Positions 11,019 to 20,189 are shown, counted from the first letter of the stretch. The stretch: DNA of 64,000 bases from Aquamicrobium defluvii (GCF_004363725.1 NZ_SNZF01000002.1:186001-250000), one strand, 5' to 3'. Translations and numbers: made by a program. The notes: generated by a model from the letters alone, not told the origin.

Positions 11019-11047
11019 GCCACGGAGCGCAACGGGCGCCCCGTGGC
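11019..11047 (-). terminator. Intercistronic hairpin between binding-protein and permease genes
   Basis: A 12-bp stem with one mismatch: outer arms GCCACGG (11019-11025) and CCGTGGC (11041-11047), inner arms GCGC with a 5-base loop. It lacks a U-tract. Placed just after the binding-protein stop, it probably attenuates or protects the upstream mRNA so that binding protein exceeds permease. Confidence 0.5.
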
Positions 11048-11057
11048 CGCAGACATG

Positions 11058-12350
11058 TCAGTCGCGATAGTCCTCAAGGATGCGGTCCGCTTCCTTCTGG
11101 GCATCGGAAAGCGCCTGCGCCGGCTCCTTCTTGCCCGTCAGCGATGCCTCGATGGCGTCGTCGATGACGCGCGAGATGCGCTGGTTCTCATGCGTGGACA
11201 GTTCCGGCACCATGTAGGGGATCTGCTCATGCGGCACGAGCGCGCCGGGGAACTCGGCGACATAGGCTTTCATGGCCTCGGTTGCCCAGGCATCCTCGCG
11301 CGCGGCGATATAGCCGGTCTTGATGCTCCATTCGGCCGCCTGCTCGGGCGAGGACAGCCACTTGACGAACTGGAAGGCGGCCGCCTGCTTCTCCGGAGCC
11401 ACGCCGTTGAAGATGTAGGCGTTTCCGCCGCTGGTCGGCGCGCCGCGCTTCTTGTGTTCGGGCAGGATCTGCACGCCGAAGGGGAACGGCGCGTTGGTCT
11501 TGATGTTGGTGAGGTTGCCGCTGGTGGTGGTGATCATCGCGGCGCGCCCCTCGAAGAAGTCCTTCGGGTTGGTCGCCCATTCGATGACGCCCGGCTTCAT
11601 GACCTTGTGCTTGTGGGCGAGATCGACCCAGTATTGCAGCGCCTCGACCACTTCGGGAGAATCGAAATAGGTCTGCGTGCCGGTCTCGTCGGCGATCTTG
11701 CCGTCGTTCTGGGCGACATAGCCTTGCAGCAGCCAATAGGAGGTCAGCGAGGACGGCACCTGCATGCCCCAGCGGCTGACATTGCCGTCGGCTTCGCGTT
11801 TGGTCAGCTTCGTGGCGAACTCGACCACCTCGTCCCAGTTCTGCGGACCCTTTTCCGGGTCGAGGCCGACTTCCCTGAACGCATCCTTGTTCCAGAAGAA
11901 CAGCGTGGTGCCGCGCTGGAACGGAACGCCCCAGGTCTTGCCGTCATGCTGGCTGTTGACCATGAACACCGGGAAGAACCCTTCCAGCCACGCCTTGTCC
12001 TCGTCGGTCCTGACGAAGTCGTCGAAGGGGACGATCGCGTCCTCGTCGATCAGCGTGTACATGTCGGTCGACAGCATGACCGCGACTTCCGGCGGCTGGC
12101 CGGCGCGGTAGGCGGTGAGAGCCTTGCTGATCGTCTCGGGATAGGTGCCCGAATAGACCGGCTTCACCTTGATGTCGGGATGATCGGCCTCGAAGCGTGT
12201 GATCAGATCCTCGACGATCTTGGCCACCGGCCCGCCTATGGCGACGGGGTAGTAGAAATTGATCTCGACGGGCGCCGCCTGTGCGGCGCCTGCACCCAGC
12301 ATGGCAACGCCTGCCAGCGCGCCCTTTATCCATCCAGTCCAGGAATTCAT
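11058..12350 (-). CDS. Periplasmic solute-binding protein, UgpB-like
   Basis: Captures the substrate in the periplasm and delivers it to the two permeases. 430 residues; signal peptide MNSWTGWIKGALAGVAMLGAGAAQA with a clear Ala-x-Ala cleavage site. The mature protein shows ITRFEADHPDIKVKPVYSGT and LSTDMYTLIDEDAIVPFDDF, which I associate with the UgpB branch of family 1 binding proteins (glycerol-3-phosphate and glycerophosphodiesters). The adjacent divergent metallophosphoesterase supports a phosphodiester-type substrate, but this is inference. It lies about 70 bases after the ATPase gene. Confidence 0.85.
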   Translation of the reverse strand: MNSWTGWIKGALAGVAMLGAGAAQAAPVEINFYYPVAIGGPVAKIVEDLITRFEADHPDIKVKPVYSGTYPETISKALTAYRAGQPPEVAVMLSTDMYTLIDEDAIVPFDDFVRTDEDKAWLEGFFPVFMVNSQHDGKTWGVPFQRGTTLFFWNKDAFREVGLDPEKGPQNWDEVVEFATKLTKREADGNVSRWGMQVPSSLTSYWLLQGYVAQNDGKIADETGTQTYFDSPEVVEALQYWVDLAHKHKVMKPGVIEWATNPKDFFEGRAAMITTTSGNLTNIKTNAPFPFGVQILPEHKKRGAPTSGGNAYIFNGVAPEKQAAAFQFVKWLSSPEQAAEWSIKTGYIAAREDAWATEAMKAYVAEFPGALVPHEQIPYMVPELSTHENQRISRVIDDAIEASLTGKKEPAQALSDAQKEADRILEDYRD

Positions 12351-12419
12351 TGTCTTTCCTCCCGTGAAAAATCCAGATTCCGATGTGGCTGACCGCCGGC
12401 AGAAGGCGGTTTCGCCCGA

Positions 12420-13526
12420 TTACTTGACTGCCCGCAGCGCCGGCACCTCGCCGGCACCATCGGCAGTCACCAGCACCTTGCGCTCGACGCGCCGGGTCGT
12501 TTCCCTGTCGAAGACATGCATGGCCTCCGGCTTCCACTCGAGGCCGACCGGGTCGCCCACTGCGTGGCGGCGCACGCCTTCCACACGCACCTGAAGAAGC
12601 TGGTCGCCGACCAGACATTCCAGAATACTGTCGGCGCCGTGATAGTCGATCGACTGCACGATGGCGGGTACGATGCCGGTGGAAGCGATCCGGATTTCCT
12701 CCGGGCGCACGCCAAGCAGCAGGCCGGCGCCCCGACCCTCGACCAGAGCAGGCCCATTGGTGCCCTTGACCACCGCACCGTCGGCGCCGTCCGCCAGTTC
12801 GACCAGATTCATCGGCGGCGTGCCGATGAAGCGCGCGGCGAAAGAGGTGGCGGGGCGCAGATAGAGCTCGGAAGGCGTCGCCTTCTGCTCGATCCTGCCG
12901 TTGCGCATGAGAATGACCTGGTCGGCAAGGCTCATCGCCTCGATCTGGTCATGGGTGACATAGACCATGGTCATGCCGAGCGACTTCTGGATGGAGCGGA
13001 TCTCCTTGCGCATCTCGTGACGAAGCTGGGCATCGAGATTGGAAAGCGGCTCGTCCATCAGGCAGACCGGGGCCTCGGCGACGATGGCGCGGCCGAGCGC
13101 GACACGCTGCTGCTGGCCACCCGACAATTGCGAAGGCTTGCGATCGAGAAGATGGGAAAGGCCGAGAATATCCACGGCGCGCTGCAGGCGGCGGGCACGC
13201 TCGGCCGCGGGCACCTTGCGCACCTTGAGACCGAACACGATGTTTTCCGCCACGCTCAGATGCGGGAACAGGGCATAGGACTGGAACACCATGGCAAGGT
13301 CGCGCCTGGCCGGCGGCTCATTGGTGACGTCGCGGCCGCCGATGCGGATCGCGCCGGACGTGGCGCCTTCAAGACCGGCGATGAGCCGCAGCGTCGTCGA
13401 CTTGCCGCAACCGGAAGGCCCCAGAAGCACGGTCAGCGTGCCTGCCTCGACTGTGAAGGAAACGTCCTGCACCGCATTGAAGGTGGCCCAGCTCTTGTTC
13501 AGGCTGGCAATCTCGATCCCCGACAT
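12420..13526 (-). CDS. ABC transporter ATP-binding protein, UgpC/MalK type
   Basis: Energises the importer. 368 residues from ATG at 13526, which has a strong GGAGGAG site; the frame opens earlier at 13583 but without one. Walker A LLGPSGCGKSTTLRLIAG, signature LSGGQQQRVALGRA, Walker B CLMDEPLSNLD, switch YVTHDQ. A C-terminal TOBE region of about 120 residues places it in the CUT1 group. First gene of the operon, divergent from the metallophosphoesterase across about 180 bases with possible operator dyads. Confidence 0.9.
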   Translation of the reverse strand: MSGIEIASLNKSWATFNAVQDVSFTVEAGTLTVLLGPSGCGKSTTLRLIAGLEGATSGAIRIGGRDVTNEPPARRDLAMVFQSYALFPHLSVAENIVFGLKVRKVPAAERARRLQRAVDILGLSHLLDRKPSQLSGGQQQRVALGRAIVAEAPVCLMDEPLSNLDAQLRHEMRKEIRSIQKSLGMTMVYVTHDQIEAMSLADQVILMRNGRIEQKATPSELYLRPATSFAARFIGTPPMNLVELADGADGAVVKGTNGPALVEGRGAGLLLGVRPEEIRIASTGIVPAIVQSIDYHGADSILECLVGDQLLQVRVEGVRRHAVGDPVGLEWKPEAMHVFDRETTRRVERKVLVTADGAGEVPALRAVK

Positions 13527-13583
13527 TCCGGTTCTCCTCCATGGATGCGGCCACAGACGCTGACTGCCAGACGAAAAAGGCAT

Positions 13584-13704
13584 GGCTGCGTCGCAATCTC
13601 TGAAATCGAAAATATTGAACTATTCTATCAAGGTCAATACATTTGTACAAATCTGCAAAATATGCGAAAAGTGCGGCGGCGCAATGCCTTCCATGGAGAA
13701 CCCG
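13584..13704. promoter_or_regulatory. Divergent promoter region with two dyads (Ugp-like operon / metallophosphoesterase)
   Basis: This stretch is conspicuously AT-rich against its surroundings. It holds a perfect 12-bp palindrome ATTTGTACAAAT at 13641-13652 and an inverted repeat TATTGA (13613-13618) / TCAATA (13634-13639). Their position between two divergent, functionally related units suggests operator sites. The regulator is unknown; the SorC-type regulator at 15592 is a candidate by proximity only. Confidence 0.5.
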
Positions 13705-14550
13705 ATGAGTCCGTTCCGCATCCTGCACATATCCGACACCCACCTCTCGCCGCGCACCGAGCACTTCCGCCGCAACAACGAGGAGATGATCGCGCCGCTC
13801 TGTGCCTCCGATCACGACTACATCGTCCACACCGGCGACATCACGCTGGACGGCATCCGCTTCGAGGAGGACTACGTCTTCTGCCGCGAGTTCCTTGGCC
13901 GCACGGGCAAGGACATCCTCTACATCCCCGGCAACCACGACATCGGCGACAATCCGAACCTGTCGAAGCCGGAAGAGGAGAAGGGAAGCCGGATCAATGC
14001 CGGCCGCCTTGCCCGCTACAAGCGCTATTACGACAAGGATCGCTGGTCCTTCGACCGCGACGGCTGGCGCATCGTCGGCATCAACTCCATGCTGATCGGC
14101 TCCGGCCTTCCGGAAGAGCAGGAGCAGTTCGTCTGGCTGGACGAGCAGCTCGACACGCTGGGCGACCTGCATCTTGCGGTGTTCAGCCACCAGCCGCTGT
14201 TCATCGACGCGCCGGAAGTGACCGAGCTGACCTACTGGACCGTCGACCCCAGCGGCACCGAACGGCTGCGCCGGCTCGTCGGCCACCGATCGCTCAGGTT
14301 CATCGGCAGCGGCCACCTGCATCAGCAGCGCTCGCGCGCCTATGGCCAGATCCGGCTGGAATGGTGCTCCTCGATCGCCTTCACCACCCGCGAGGAACTG
14401 GTGCCGGAGATGGGCGGCACGCGCCTCGTCGGCTATCTGGAGCACGGCTTCCACCCCGACGGCCGTGTCGAAACCACCGTGCGCACGCTGGACAGCTTCA
14501 CCAACAACTATCTCGACGATGTGCTTGAGACGGTCTATCCGAAATACTGA
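13705..14550 (+). CDS. Metallophosphoesterase (CpdA/GpdQ-like)
   Basis: Binuclear-metal phosphodiesterase. 281 residues from ATG at 13705, which follows GGAGA at 13694-13698; an ATG at 13693 and an earlier frame opening have weaker signals. Metal-binding motifs in order: HISDTHL (residues 7-13), HTGDIT, IPGNHDIGDNP, VFSHQPLF and GSGHLHQ. Class III phosphodiesterases of this kind hydrolyse cAMP or glycerophosphodiesters. The shared divergent promoter region with a UgpB-like importer favours glycerophosphodiester hydrolysis, which is inference. No signal peptide, so cytosolic. Confidence 0.88.
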   Translation: MSPFRILHISDTHLSPRTEHFRRNNEEMIAPLCASDHDYIVHTGDITLDGIRFEEDYVFCREFLGRTGKDILYIPGNHDIGDNPNLSKPEEEKGSRINAGRLARYKRYYDKDRWSFDRDGWRIVGINSMLIGSGLPEEQEQFVWLDEQLDTLGDLHLAVFSHQPLFIDAPEVTELTYWTVDPSGTERLRRLVGHRSLRFIGSGHLHQQRSRAYGQIRLEWCSSIAFTTREELVPEMGGTRLVGYLEHGFHPDGRVETTVRTLDSFTNNYLDDVLETVYPKY

Positions 14551-14573
14551 ACCGTCGAAATTTTAGCCGGCAA

Positions 14574-14608
14574 GCCTCGCCCCTGACATGACAGGGCGAG
14601 GCCGTTTT
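14574..14608. terminator. Terminator between metallophosphoesterase and surE (convergent)
   Basis: GCCTCGCCC (14574-14582) pairs with GGGCGAGGC (14594-14602) and is followed on the plus strand by CGTTTTCCC. It serves the metallophosphoesterase and, in the other direction, may serve the surE transcript. Confidence 0.7.
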
Positions 14609-14620
14609 CCCGAACGGGCT

Positions 14621-15370
14621 TCAGGCCGTTTCCAGCTCGTGCAGCGCGCCCGCGGGCACCTGCGCATTTCCGAACCAGTTCAGGCAGGTGACGGCGGCGA
14701 AACCGCGGTCGATGAGGCCGTTTTCGTCCTCTCCGATGGTGAAGTAGTTGCGGTCGGCCAGCGGCTCGATGCGCGCCGAAACCTCATCCTCCTCATGAAT
14801 GACGACACGTGTCGCCACCTTGTCGCGACCGATGCGGGCGGCACGCATGGGCGCCGGCACGCGGCGCGGCAGGTTGACGTTCAGCCAGTGACCTTCACTG
14901 GCCCACTCGCCGCGCGTTTCCCAGAAGGACCGGATGCGCGCCGACAGCCAGTCGAAACCGGCATCCGAGAAGGTCTCGCTGTCGCGCGGCGCCGAAAAGG
15001 CGATGCCGGGAATGCCGTTCAGCGCTGCCTCGCGCGCCACCGCCATGGTGCCGGAATAGGACACATCCTCGGCCACGTTGCGGCCTTCGTTGATGCCGGA
15101 GAGCACCAGATCGGGCCGGCCGCCGTCGCGGAACACCCAGTTCAGTCCGGCGATGACGCAATCGGCCGGAGTGCCGGTGCACGCATAACGCTGTGCGGCG
15201 ATACGGCTGACAGAAAATCCCTTGCGCAGGCTGATGCAATGACCGAAGCCGCTGCGATTGCCATCGGGCGCAATCACCCACACATCGGCGTTCAGGCGCA
15301 GCGCGGCCTCCTCAAGAACCTTGATGCCGGGAGCTCCGATCCCGTCGTCGTTCGAAATCAAAATGCGCAT
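14621..15370 (-). CDS. surE: 5'/3'-nucleotidase SurE
   Basis: Dephosphorylates nucleoside 5'- and 3'-monophosphates; linked to stationary-phase survival. 249 residues from the universal start MRILISNDDGIGAPG (ATG at 15370), with the metal-binding NDDG intact, then GTPADCVIAG and SGINEGRN. The frame stays open upstream to 15667, but that part is not SurE-like. In many proteobacteria surE sits with pcm; here it is alone and divergent from a SorC-type regulator. Confidence 0.95.
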   Translation of the reverse strand: MRILISNDDGIGAPGIKVLEEAALRLNADVWVIAPDGNRSGFGHCISLRKGFSVSRIAAQRYACTGTPADCVIAGLNWVFRDGGRPDLVLSGINEGRNVAEDVSYSGTMAVAREAALNGIPGIAFSAPRDSETFSDAGFDWLSARIRSFWETRGEWASEGHWLNVNLPRRVPAPMRAARIGRDKVATRVVIHEEDEVSARIEPLADRNYFTIGEDENGLIDRGFAAVTCLNWFGNAQVPAGALHELETA

Positions 15371-15449
15371 CAAATCCTGTCCCTGTTCCAGCCGCGGCCT
15401 TAGCCCTGCCTGGCCGCATCGCACACCGCACCCGCAGAGCTTCCCGCAC

Positions 15450-15498
15450 TGCAATAGAACATTTATTGCAAAAAAGGAATAATTGTTCAATATTGCAA
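15450..15498. promoter_or_regulatory. Putative operator cluster upstream of the SorC-type regulator
   Basis: The AT-rich spacer holds TGCAATA (15450-15456) inverted against TATTGCA (15464-15470), then another TATTGCAA at 15491-15498. Each TATTGCA is preceded by a related GAACA or GTTC element. Such clustered dyads between a regulator and a divergent gene fit autoregulation. No experimental consensus is known to me for this regulator. Confidence 0.45.
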
Positions 15499-15591
15499 CG
15501 TACAAGACCACACAAATCATGCATCGATGTGCCGGGGCCGGATTCCACTTTGCGTCGAATTCGGCTATCTGCCTCCGAGGAGGAGAAGACC

Positions 15592-16578
15592 ATGGCCCGT
15601 ACCGCCACCCGCCAGAAGAAGACCAAGTTCCAGTCCGATCAGGACGAGCTGAAGCTGCGCGCGGCATGGCTTTATTTCATCGAGGGCCTGACGCAGGAGC
15701 AGGTGGCCCAGCATCTGGGCATCAGCCGCATCAAGGCGTTGCGCCTGCTGGCCGCCACGCGCGAGGACGGCACGGTGCAGATTTCCATCAATGCACAGGC
15801 CGAGCCGCTGCTCAGGCTGCAACGGGCGCTGGAGCGGCATTTCGGCCTGTTCGAGGCGATCGTCGCGCCGGCGCAGGACCAGTCCGAGACGAGCATCGCC
15901 GCCGTGGTCGGCCATGCCACCGGCCGCTACATTTCCGAGCGCGTCTCCGACGGGCTGACGATCGGGGTCGGCTGGGGCGCCACGCTGGCGGCCTGCATGA
16001 ATTCGCTGAGCTGGCGCGAGGTCGAGAACATGACGGTGGTGTCGCTGCTTGGCGGCCTCACCCATGCCGCCGCCCACAATCCCTCGGCCGTGGCATGGCG
16101 GCTGGCGGAGTTCTACAAGACGGAACTGTTCCAGATCACCGCACCGATCTTCGTGCCGCATGAGGAACTGGCTTCTGCCCTATGGGAGCTCGACGATCTC
16201 AGGCAGCTCCGGAAACGGGCGGGAGAGGTCGACATCGCACTGCTTTCCGTCAGCGACATCAGCAAGCAGGCGTCGATCTTCCGGCGCGGCATCCTGTCGT
16301 GGGAAGAAGGCGAGAGCCTCAGGGCTGCCGGCGGCGTCGGCGATGTGCTGGGCCGCTTCGTCGATGCCGAGGGCACTGTCATCGACCACCCTGTCAACCG
16401 GCGCGCCATGTCGATCAACCCCGCCGATATCCGCAAGGTGCCGAAGGTCATCATCTCCTCGGGCGGGGTGCGCAAGATCCACGCGATCCGCGCCGGCATC
16501 GCCGCCACGAACGCCAAGGTGCTGATCACGGATGAGGCGGCAGCGCAGGCAATGCTGGAATTGCCGCCGCTCGGCTAA
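15592..16578 (+). CDS. SorC/DeoR-type sugar-binding transcriptional regulator
   Basis: 328 residues from ATG at 15592 with a strong GAGGAGGAGAAG site; the upstream open frame is not part of the protein. Residues 20-65 form a helix-turn-helix (YFIEGLTQEQVAQHLGISRI), followed by the SorC sugar-phosphate binding domain with GLTIGVGWGATLAACMNSL and the closing SSGGVRKIHAIRAGI. Members bind a phosphorylated sugar and control catabolic operons. No sugar kinase or aldolase is adjacent, so its target is unclear; candidates are the Ugp-like operon or only its own promoter. Confidence 0.9.
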   Translation: MARTATRQKKTKFQSDQDELKLRAAWLYFIEGLTQEQVAQHLGISRIKALRLLAATREDGTVQISINAQAEPLLRLQRALERHFGLFEAIVAPAQDQSETSIAAVVGHATGRYISERVSDGLTIGVGWGATLAACMNSLSWREVENMTVVSLLGGLTHAAAHNPSAVAWRLAEFYKTELFQITAPIFVPHEELASALWELDDLRQLRKRAGEVDIALLSVSDISKQASIFRRGILSWEEGESLRAAGGVGDVLGRFVDAEGTVIDHPVNRRAMSINPADIRKVPKVIISSGGVRKIHAIRAGIAATNAKVLITDEAAAQAMLELPPLG

Positions 16579-16696
16579 AAAAGTGGCGTATCGCAACGCG
16601 TTACAACAAACTCGCGCGAAACTTCATCGCCGCGGTTCAACTCGCAGCAACAATCACCAAGAGCGCTTCTGCAATTCGAGGAAAAGCGGAAAGGCC

Positions 16697-19600
16697 CTAT
16701 CCGGCGAGCACCCGCACAGAAGGAAAGGCGACCTCCACCAGCGTGCCCTCGCCCGGCGTCGAGGTGATGGTGAAGCGGGCGCGATTGGCCTCGACCATCG
16801 CCTTGGTCAGCGGCAGGCCGAGGCCGGTGCCGTCGCTGCGGCCGCGCTTGAGCGCATTGACCTGCTTGAACGGCTTCAGCGCCTGCTCGATTTCCGCCTG
16901 CGTCATGCCGATGCCTGTATCGCGTACCCGCATGACCACGTCGCCCGAGGGCTCGTAGGCGGTGGAGACGATCACCTGCCCGCCGGCCTGCGTGTAGCGG
17001 ATGGCGTTGGACAGGATGTTGAGGGCGATCTGGCGCACGCTGCGCAGATCGGCCACCACGTCGGGCAGTTTCGAGGCGAAGCTGGAACGGATGATGACGC
17101 GCTCGCGATTGGCCTGCGGCTGCATCAGCGCCACGGTTTCGGCCAGCGTGTCGTTGAGCGATACCGCCTCATAGTCCATCTCCTGCTGTCCGGCCTCGAT
17201 CTTGGAGATGTCGAGCAGGTCGTTGACCAGATCGAGCACATGGTTGCCGGAACGGTTGATGTCGCGCAGGTAGTCGCGATAGCGGTCGTTCGCGACGGGG
17301 CCGAACTTCTCGTCCATCATCAGCTCGGAGAAGCCGATGATGGCGTTGAGCGGTGTGCGGATCTCATGGCTGATGCGCGCCAGAAAATCGCTTTTCTGGG
17401 AGGAGGCGCGTTCGGCGAGCGCGCGCGCCTGTGTCAGCTCCTCCTCCGCACGCTTCCATTGGGTGATGTCGCGCACCACGGCGCAGAAACCGCTGTCATT
17501 GGGCAGGCGGCCAATGGTCATGAACAGGGGGATGAAGCGCCCCTGTGCCTCGCGGCCGATCACCTCGCGCCCGTCATTGAGCACACTGGCGACTCCAGGC
17601 TCGCTGAGGCCGGCCAGATAATCGCGCGCCGCGCGCTGGCTTTCGATGGCGAAGAGCGAGGTGAACGGCTTGCCCGTCACGTCGTCGCTGTCGAACCCGA
17701 ACAGCGCCTCTGCCGGCCGGCTGATCGAGCGGATGGCACCGTCGCGGCCGATCAGCACCACGCCGTCCGTGGCCGTGTCGATGATGGTGCGCATCTCGCT
17801 GATGCGTGCCTTGAGTTCCGCGACATCGGCCTGGGTCGCACTGCTGACGGCAGCCGGAATCGCCGCGGCTTCCGGCCTGCCGAGATCCTCGCCGGAGCGG
17901 CGCACAACCAGCAGGAGCGCGGTGCGATTCTGCCAGCGCACCGAGCGCAGGATCGCCTCGACGGGGAATTCGCCGCCGTCGCGCCTGCGCAGGAACAGAG
18001 CGTGGCGTGCCTCGTCGCGGCCGCTCTCGCCCGCATCCGGCTGGTCGGCATAGGGATCGACGAACAGGGCGTCGAGCCCGCCGGAAGCGATCAGCTCCTC
18101 AAGCGTGCAATAGCCGGTGATCTCGAGGAACTCGTCATTGGCATAGTGCAGCGTGTCGCCGGAATGTATCAGCAGCGGCACAGGCAGGCGCGCAAGGATG
18201 CTGGTGTCAGGCGCAAGCCTTGCCGCACCGGGCAAGCCCGGAGGGTCACCATCGTTTTGCGGCTGCGATTCCGTCCCGTCGGCTTCGAAGGTGGCGGTGA
18301 GATCCTGCGCATGAGTCTCGAAAAGGTCGCCGGCGATTTCGGGCTCGTCGCCGTCCAGCCTTGCATCGCGGAAATCCGCTTCGGCAATGCTGTCGTCGTC
18401 CGCGTCACGCGCATAGTCGAGCAGCGAACCCCCGCCCGGACGCCCGGGCGCCGCTTCGGCGGGTGAGGAGACGCGCACAACCTCTTCCCCCTCTTTCCCC
18501 TCTTTCCCCGGTTCCCTGGCGTCCTGCGGGCGCTCCGCACCCGTGTCTTCCTGTGTTTCCGCCTCGGTGGAACTTGCTTTCCTCAGCCGCTCGGCGATCT
18601 CCCGGAAGGCGTTGCGCTCGGTCGTGGACAAACCCCGTTCCCCGGCGGGCTGTTCCGCGACAGGAGCGCGGTGTTCGGCGAGCCTTATGATCTTGTCGCT
18701 GATGCGGCGCTCGGGTTGCGGCGAAATGCTCAGCGCGGGCACCTCCCCATTGAACGGATCCGACGGTGCGTGCTCGTGCTGCTGCGGCGTCCCGACATGT
18801 TCATGCCCCCCCGCAGGTTCATCTGCCCGGGCAGCTTGTTGCGCATTGGGCACCAGCGCCAGCCCGATCCGTTCCGGGTCGGGCCTTGCCTCGCCCATCC
18901 GGATGACGCCGAAGCCACGGAAACCCTCGAACTGGCGGTCGCGACTGTAGACCGGCAGCGCGGCCAGATCGACGGGCACGCTGAGCGCGGTGCCGGCTAT
19001 GGGCCACAGCACCGACCGGCCGGACCAGGTGTCGCGGCGCTCGAGCAGATCGCCCACCTCACCGGCAGGGTCGAAGCCGAAGGCGGCTGCGACCTCGCGG
19101 AAGCGGCGGCCGATGACATCGGCGGCCGCTGCGCCGACCGCTGCGGCAAATTCCCCGGACAGGACGCTGAAGCGACCCTCCGCGTCCGTGCGCCAGACGA
19201 AGCGCACGGGAGCGGCTTCCGTTGGTGGGCTGTCCTCCGCGCCCGGGGTCTCCGGGGCGGGAGAGGCCGGCCGGGGCGGCGCAGGGCCATCGTCGTGCGC
19301 AAAATACCAGTGGTCGTGACGGCTGCCGGTTTCGTCATGCTGCGCCGCCCCGGCTGGAGGAGGCGTCGCGGCAGTTTCGGAAGCAGGCCAACCTTCGTCG
19401 ACCACCACCAGCAGATGGCGCACAGGTTCATCCGTAAGGCGCGCAATTCCGGCCGGGCAGGATTTTTCCCCGACCCTGATCAGGCGCTTGACCATGCGGT
19501 CGTTCTCACCCGCCACGTCCCGCACCAGCCCCGCGAGCGTTTCAGCGGGGATTGCAAGCTCAGCGAAGCCTGTCGAGCTTGCCTCCACCTTGCCTTCGCC

Positions 19601-20050
19601 ATCGATGAAGGCGAGGAACTGCGCATCCTCGTCGAAGCCGCCCAGTGCGCTGGGATCGGGCGTCGAAGCCGTTTCACCGCCAGCTGCCATGGGGGCGATC
19701 AGCAGGATGGCCTTTTCCCCGTCCGGCATTGCAACGCCGCTGGCCAGTAGGGCGGTGCTCTGGCCGGAAATGCCTGCGGTCAGGCGTACCAGCAACGGAC
19801 GCTCGCCGCCAATGTCGGGATAACCGCTCGTCGCGCCGATCTGGCGGCGGGCGACGGATGGCAACCGGGCGTCGGCGCCAATCGCCGCGTCGACGTTTTC
19901 ATGGCCGAACAGCGTCGCACCGGGACCGTTGGCCCACAGGACGCGATCGAGAGCGGCCGAGAGGATGACCATCGCATCCCCCGCGGCAAAGCGCCGCCGC
20001 ACCGTGTCGAGCACGGCGACGTCGAGGAAGGAATAGGTTGCGGGCGGCAT
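16697..20050 (-). CDS. Cytosolic PAS-containing sensor histidine kinase, PdhS-like
   Basis: 1117 residues without membrane segments. The order is an N-terminal sensory region (FLDVAVLDTVRRRFAAGDA), a long Pro/Ala/Glu-rich linker (about 230-290), and PAS-like modules near 600-700 and 745-860. Then come the HisKA phosphoacceptor ISHEIRTPLNAIIGFSELM with His895 and a HATPase_c domain with RDTGIGMT and SDGTGLGLPLTKAM. The H-box sequence resembles the PleC/DivJ/PdhS group acting on DivK in alphaproteobacterial cell-cycle control. Its size and soluble nature recall Brucella PdhS; orthology is inference. No response regulator is adjacent. Confidence 0.85.
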   Translation of the reverse strand: MPPATYSFLDVAVLDTVRRRFAAGDAMVILSAALDRVLWANGPGATLFGHENVDAAIGADARLPSVARRQIGATSGYPDIGGERPLLVRLTAGISGQSTALLASGVAMPDGEKAILLIAPMAAGGETASTPDPSALGGFDEDAQFLAFIDGEGKVEASSTGFAELAIPAETLAGLVRDVAGENDRMVKRLIRVGEKSCPAGIARLTDEPVRHLLVVVDEGWPASETAATPPPAGAAQHDETGSRHDHWYFAHDDGPAPPRPASPAPETPGAEDSPPTEAAPVRFVWRTDAEGRFSVLSGEFAAAVGAAAADVIGRRFREVAAAFGFDPAGEVGDLLERRDTWSGRSVLWPIAGTALSVPVDLAALPVYSRDRQFEGFRGFGVIRMGEARPDPERIGLALVPNAQQAARADEPAGGHEHVGTPQQHEHAPSDPFNGEVPALSISPQPERRISDKIIRLAEHRAPVAEQPAGERGLSTTERNAFREIAERLRKASSTEAETQEDTGAERPQDAREPGKEGKEGEEVVRVSSPAEAAPGRPGGGSLLDYARDADDDSIAEADFRDARLDGDEPEIAGDLFETHAQDLTATFEADGTESQPQNDGDPPGLPGAARLAPDTSILARLPVPLLIHSGDTLHYANDEFLEITGYCTLEELIASGGLDALFVDPYADQPDAGESGRDEARHALFLRRRDGGEFPVEAILRSVRWQNRTALLLVVRRSGEDLGRPEAAAIPAAVSSATQADVAELKARISEMRTIIDTATDGVVLIGRDGAIRSISRPAEALFGFDSDDVTGKPFTSLFAIESQRAARDYLAGLSEPGVASVLNDGREVIGREAQGRFIPLFMTIGRLPNDSGFCAVVRDITQWKRAEEELTQARALAERASSQKSDFLARISHEIRTPLNAIIGFSELMMDEKFGPVANDRYRDYLRDINRSGNHVLDLVNDLLDISKIEAGQQEMDYEAVSLNDTLAETVALMQPQANRERVIIRSSFASKLPDVVADLRSVRQIALNILSNAIRYTQAGGQVIVSTAYEPSGDVVMRVRDTGIGMTQAEIEQALKPFKQVNALKRGRSDGTGLGLPLTKAMVEANRARFTITSTPGEGTLVEVAFPSVRVLAG

Positions 20051-20189
20051 ACTCGTAACGAACCCTCAGGGTCGAAAGGTTGCGGTTAACACTTTGTTAG
20101 TAAAAGGCCGGCGCGCCGGCGTCCACAACGTACAGGCTGAAAATGCCGGAATCCTGTCTGTGTGGTTAATGTCATGCAGCCCGCTATGC

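Noticed and set aside
16532-18466. Long plus-strand open frame antisense to the PAS histidine kinase
   Set aside because: It mirrors the kinase's codon pattern (His/Arg/Asp-rich shadow), has no ribosome binding site or family motif, and the opposite strand is clearly coding.
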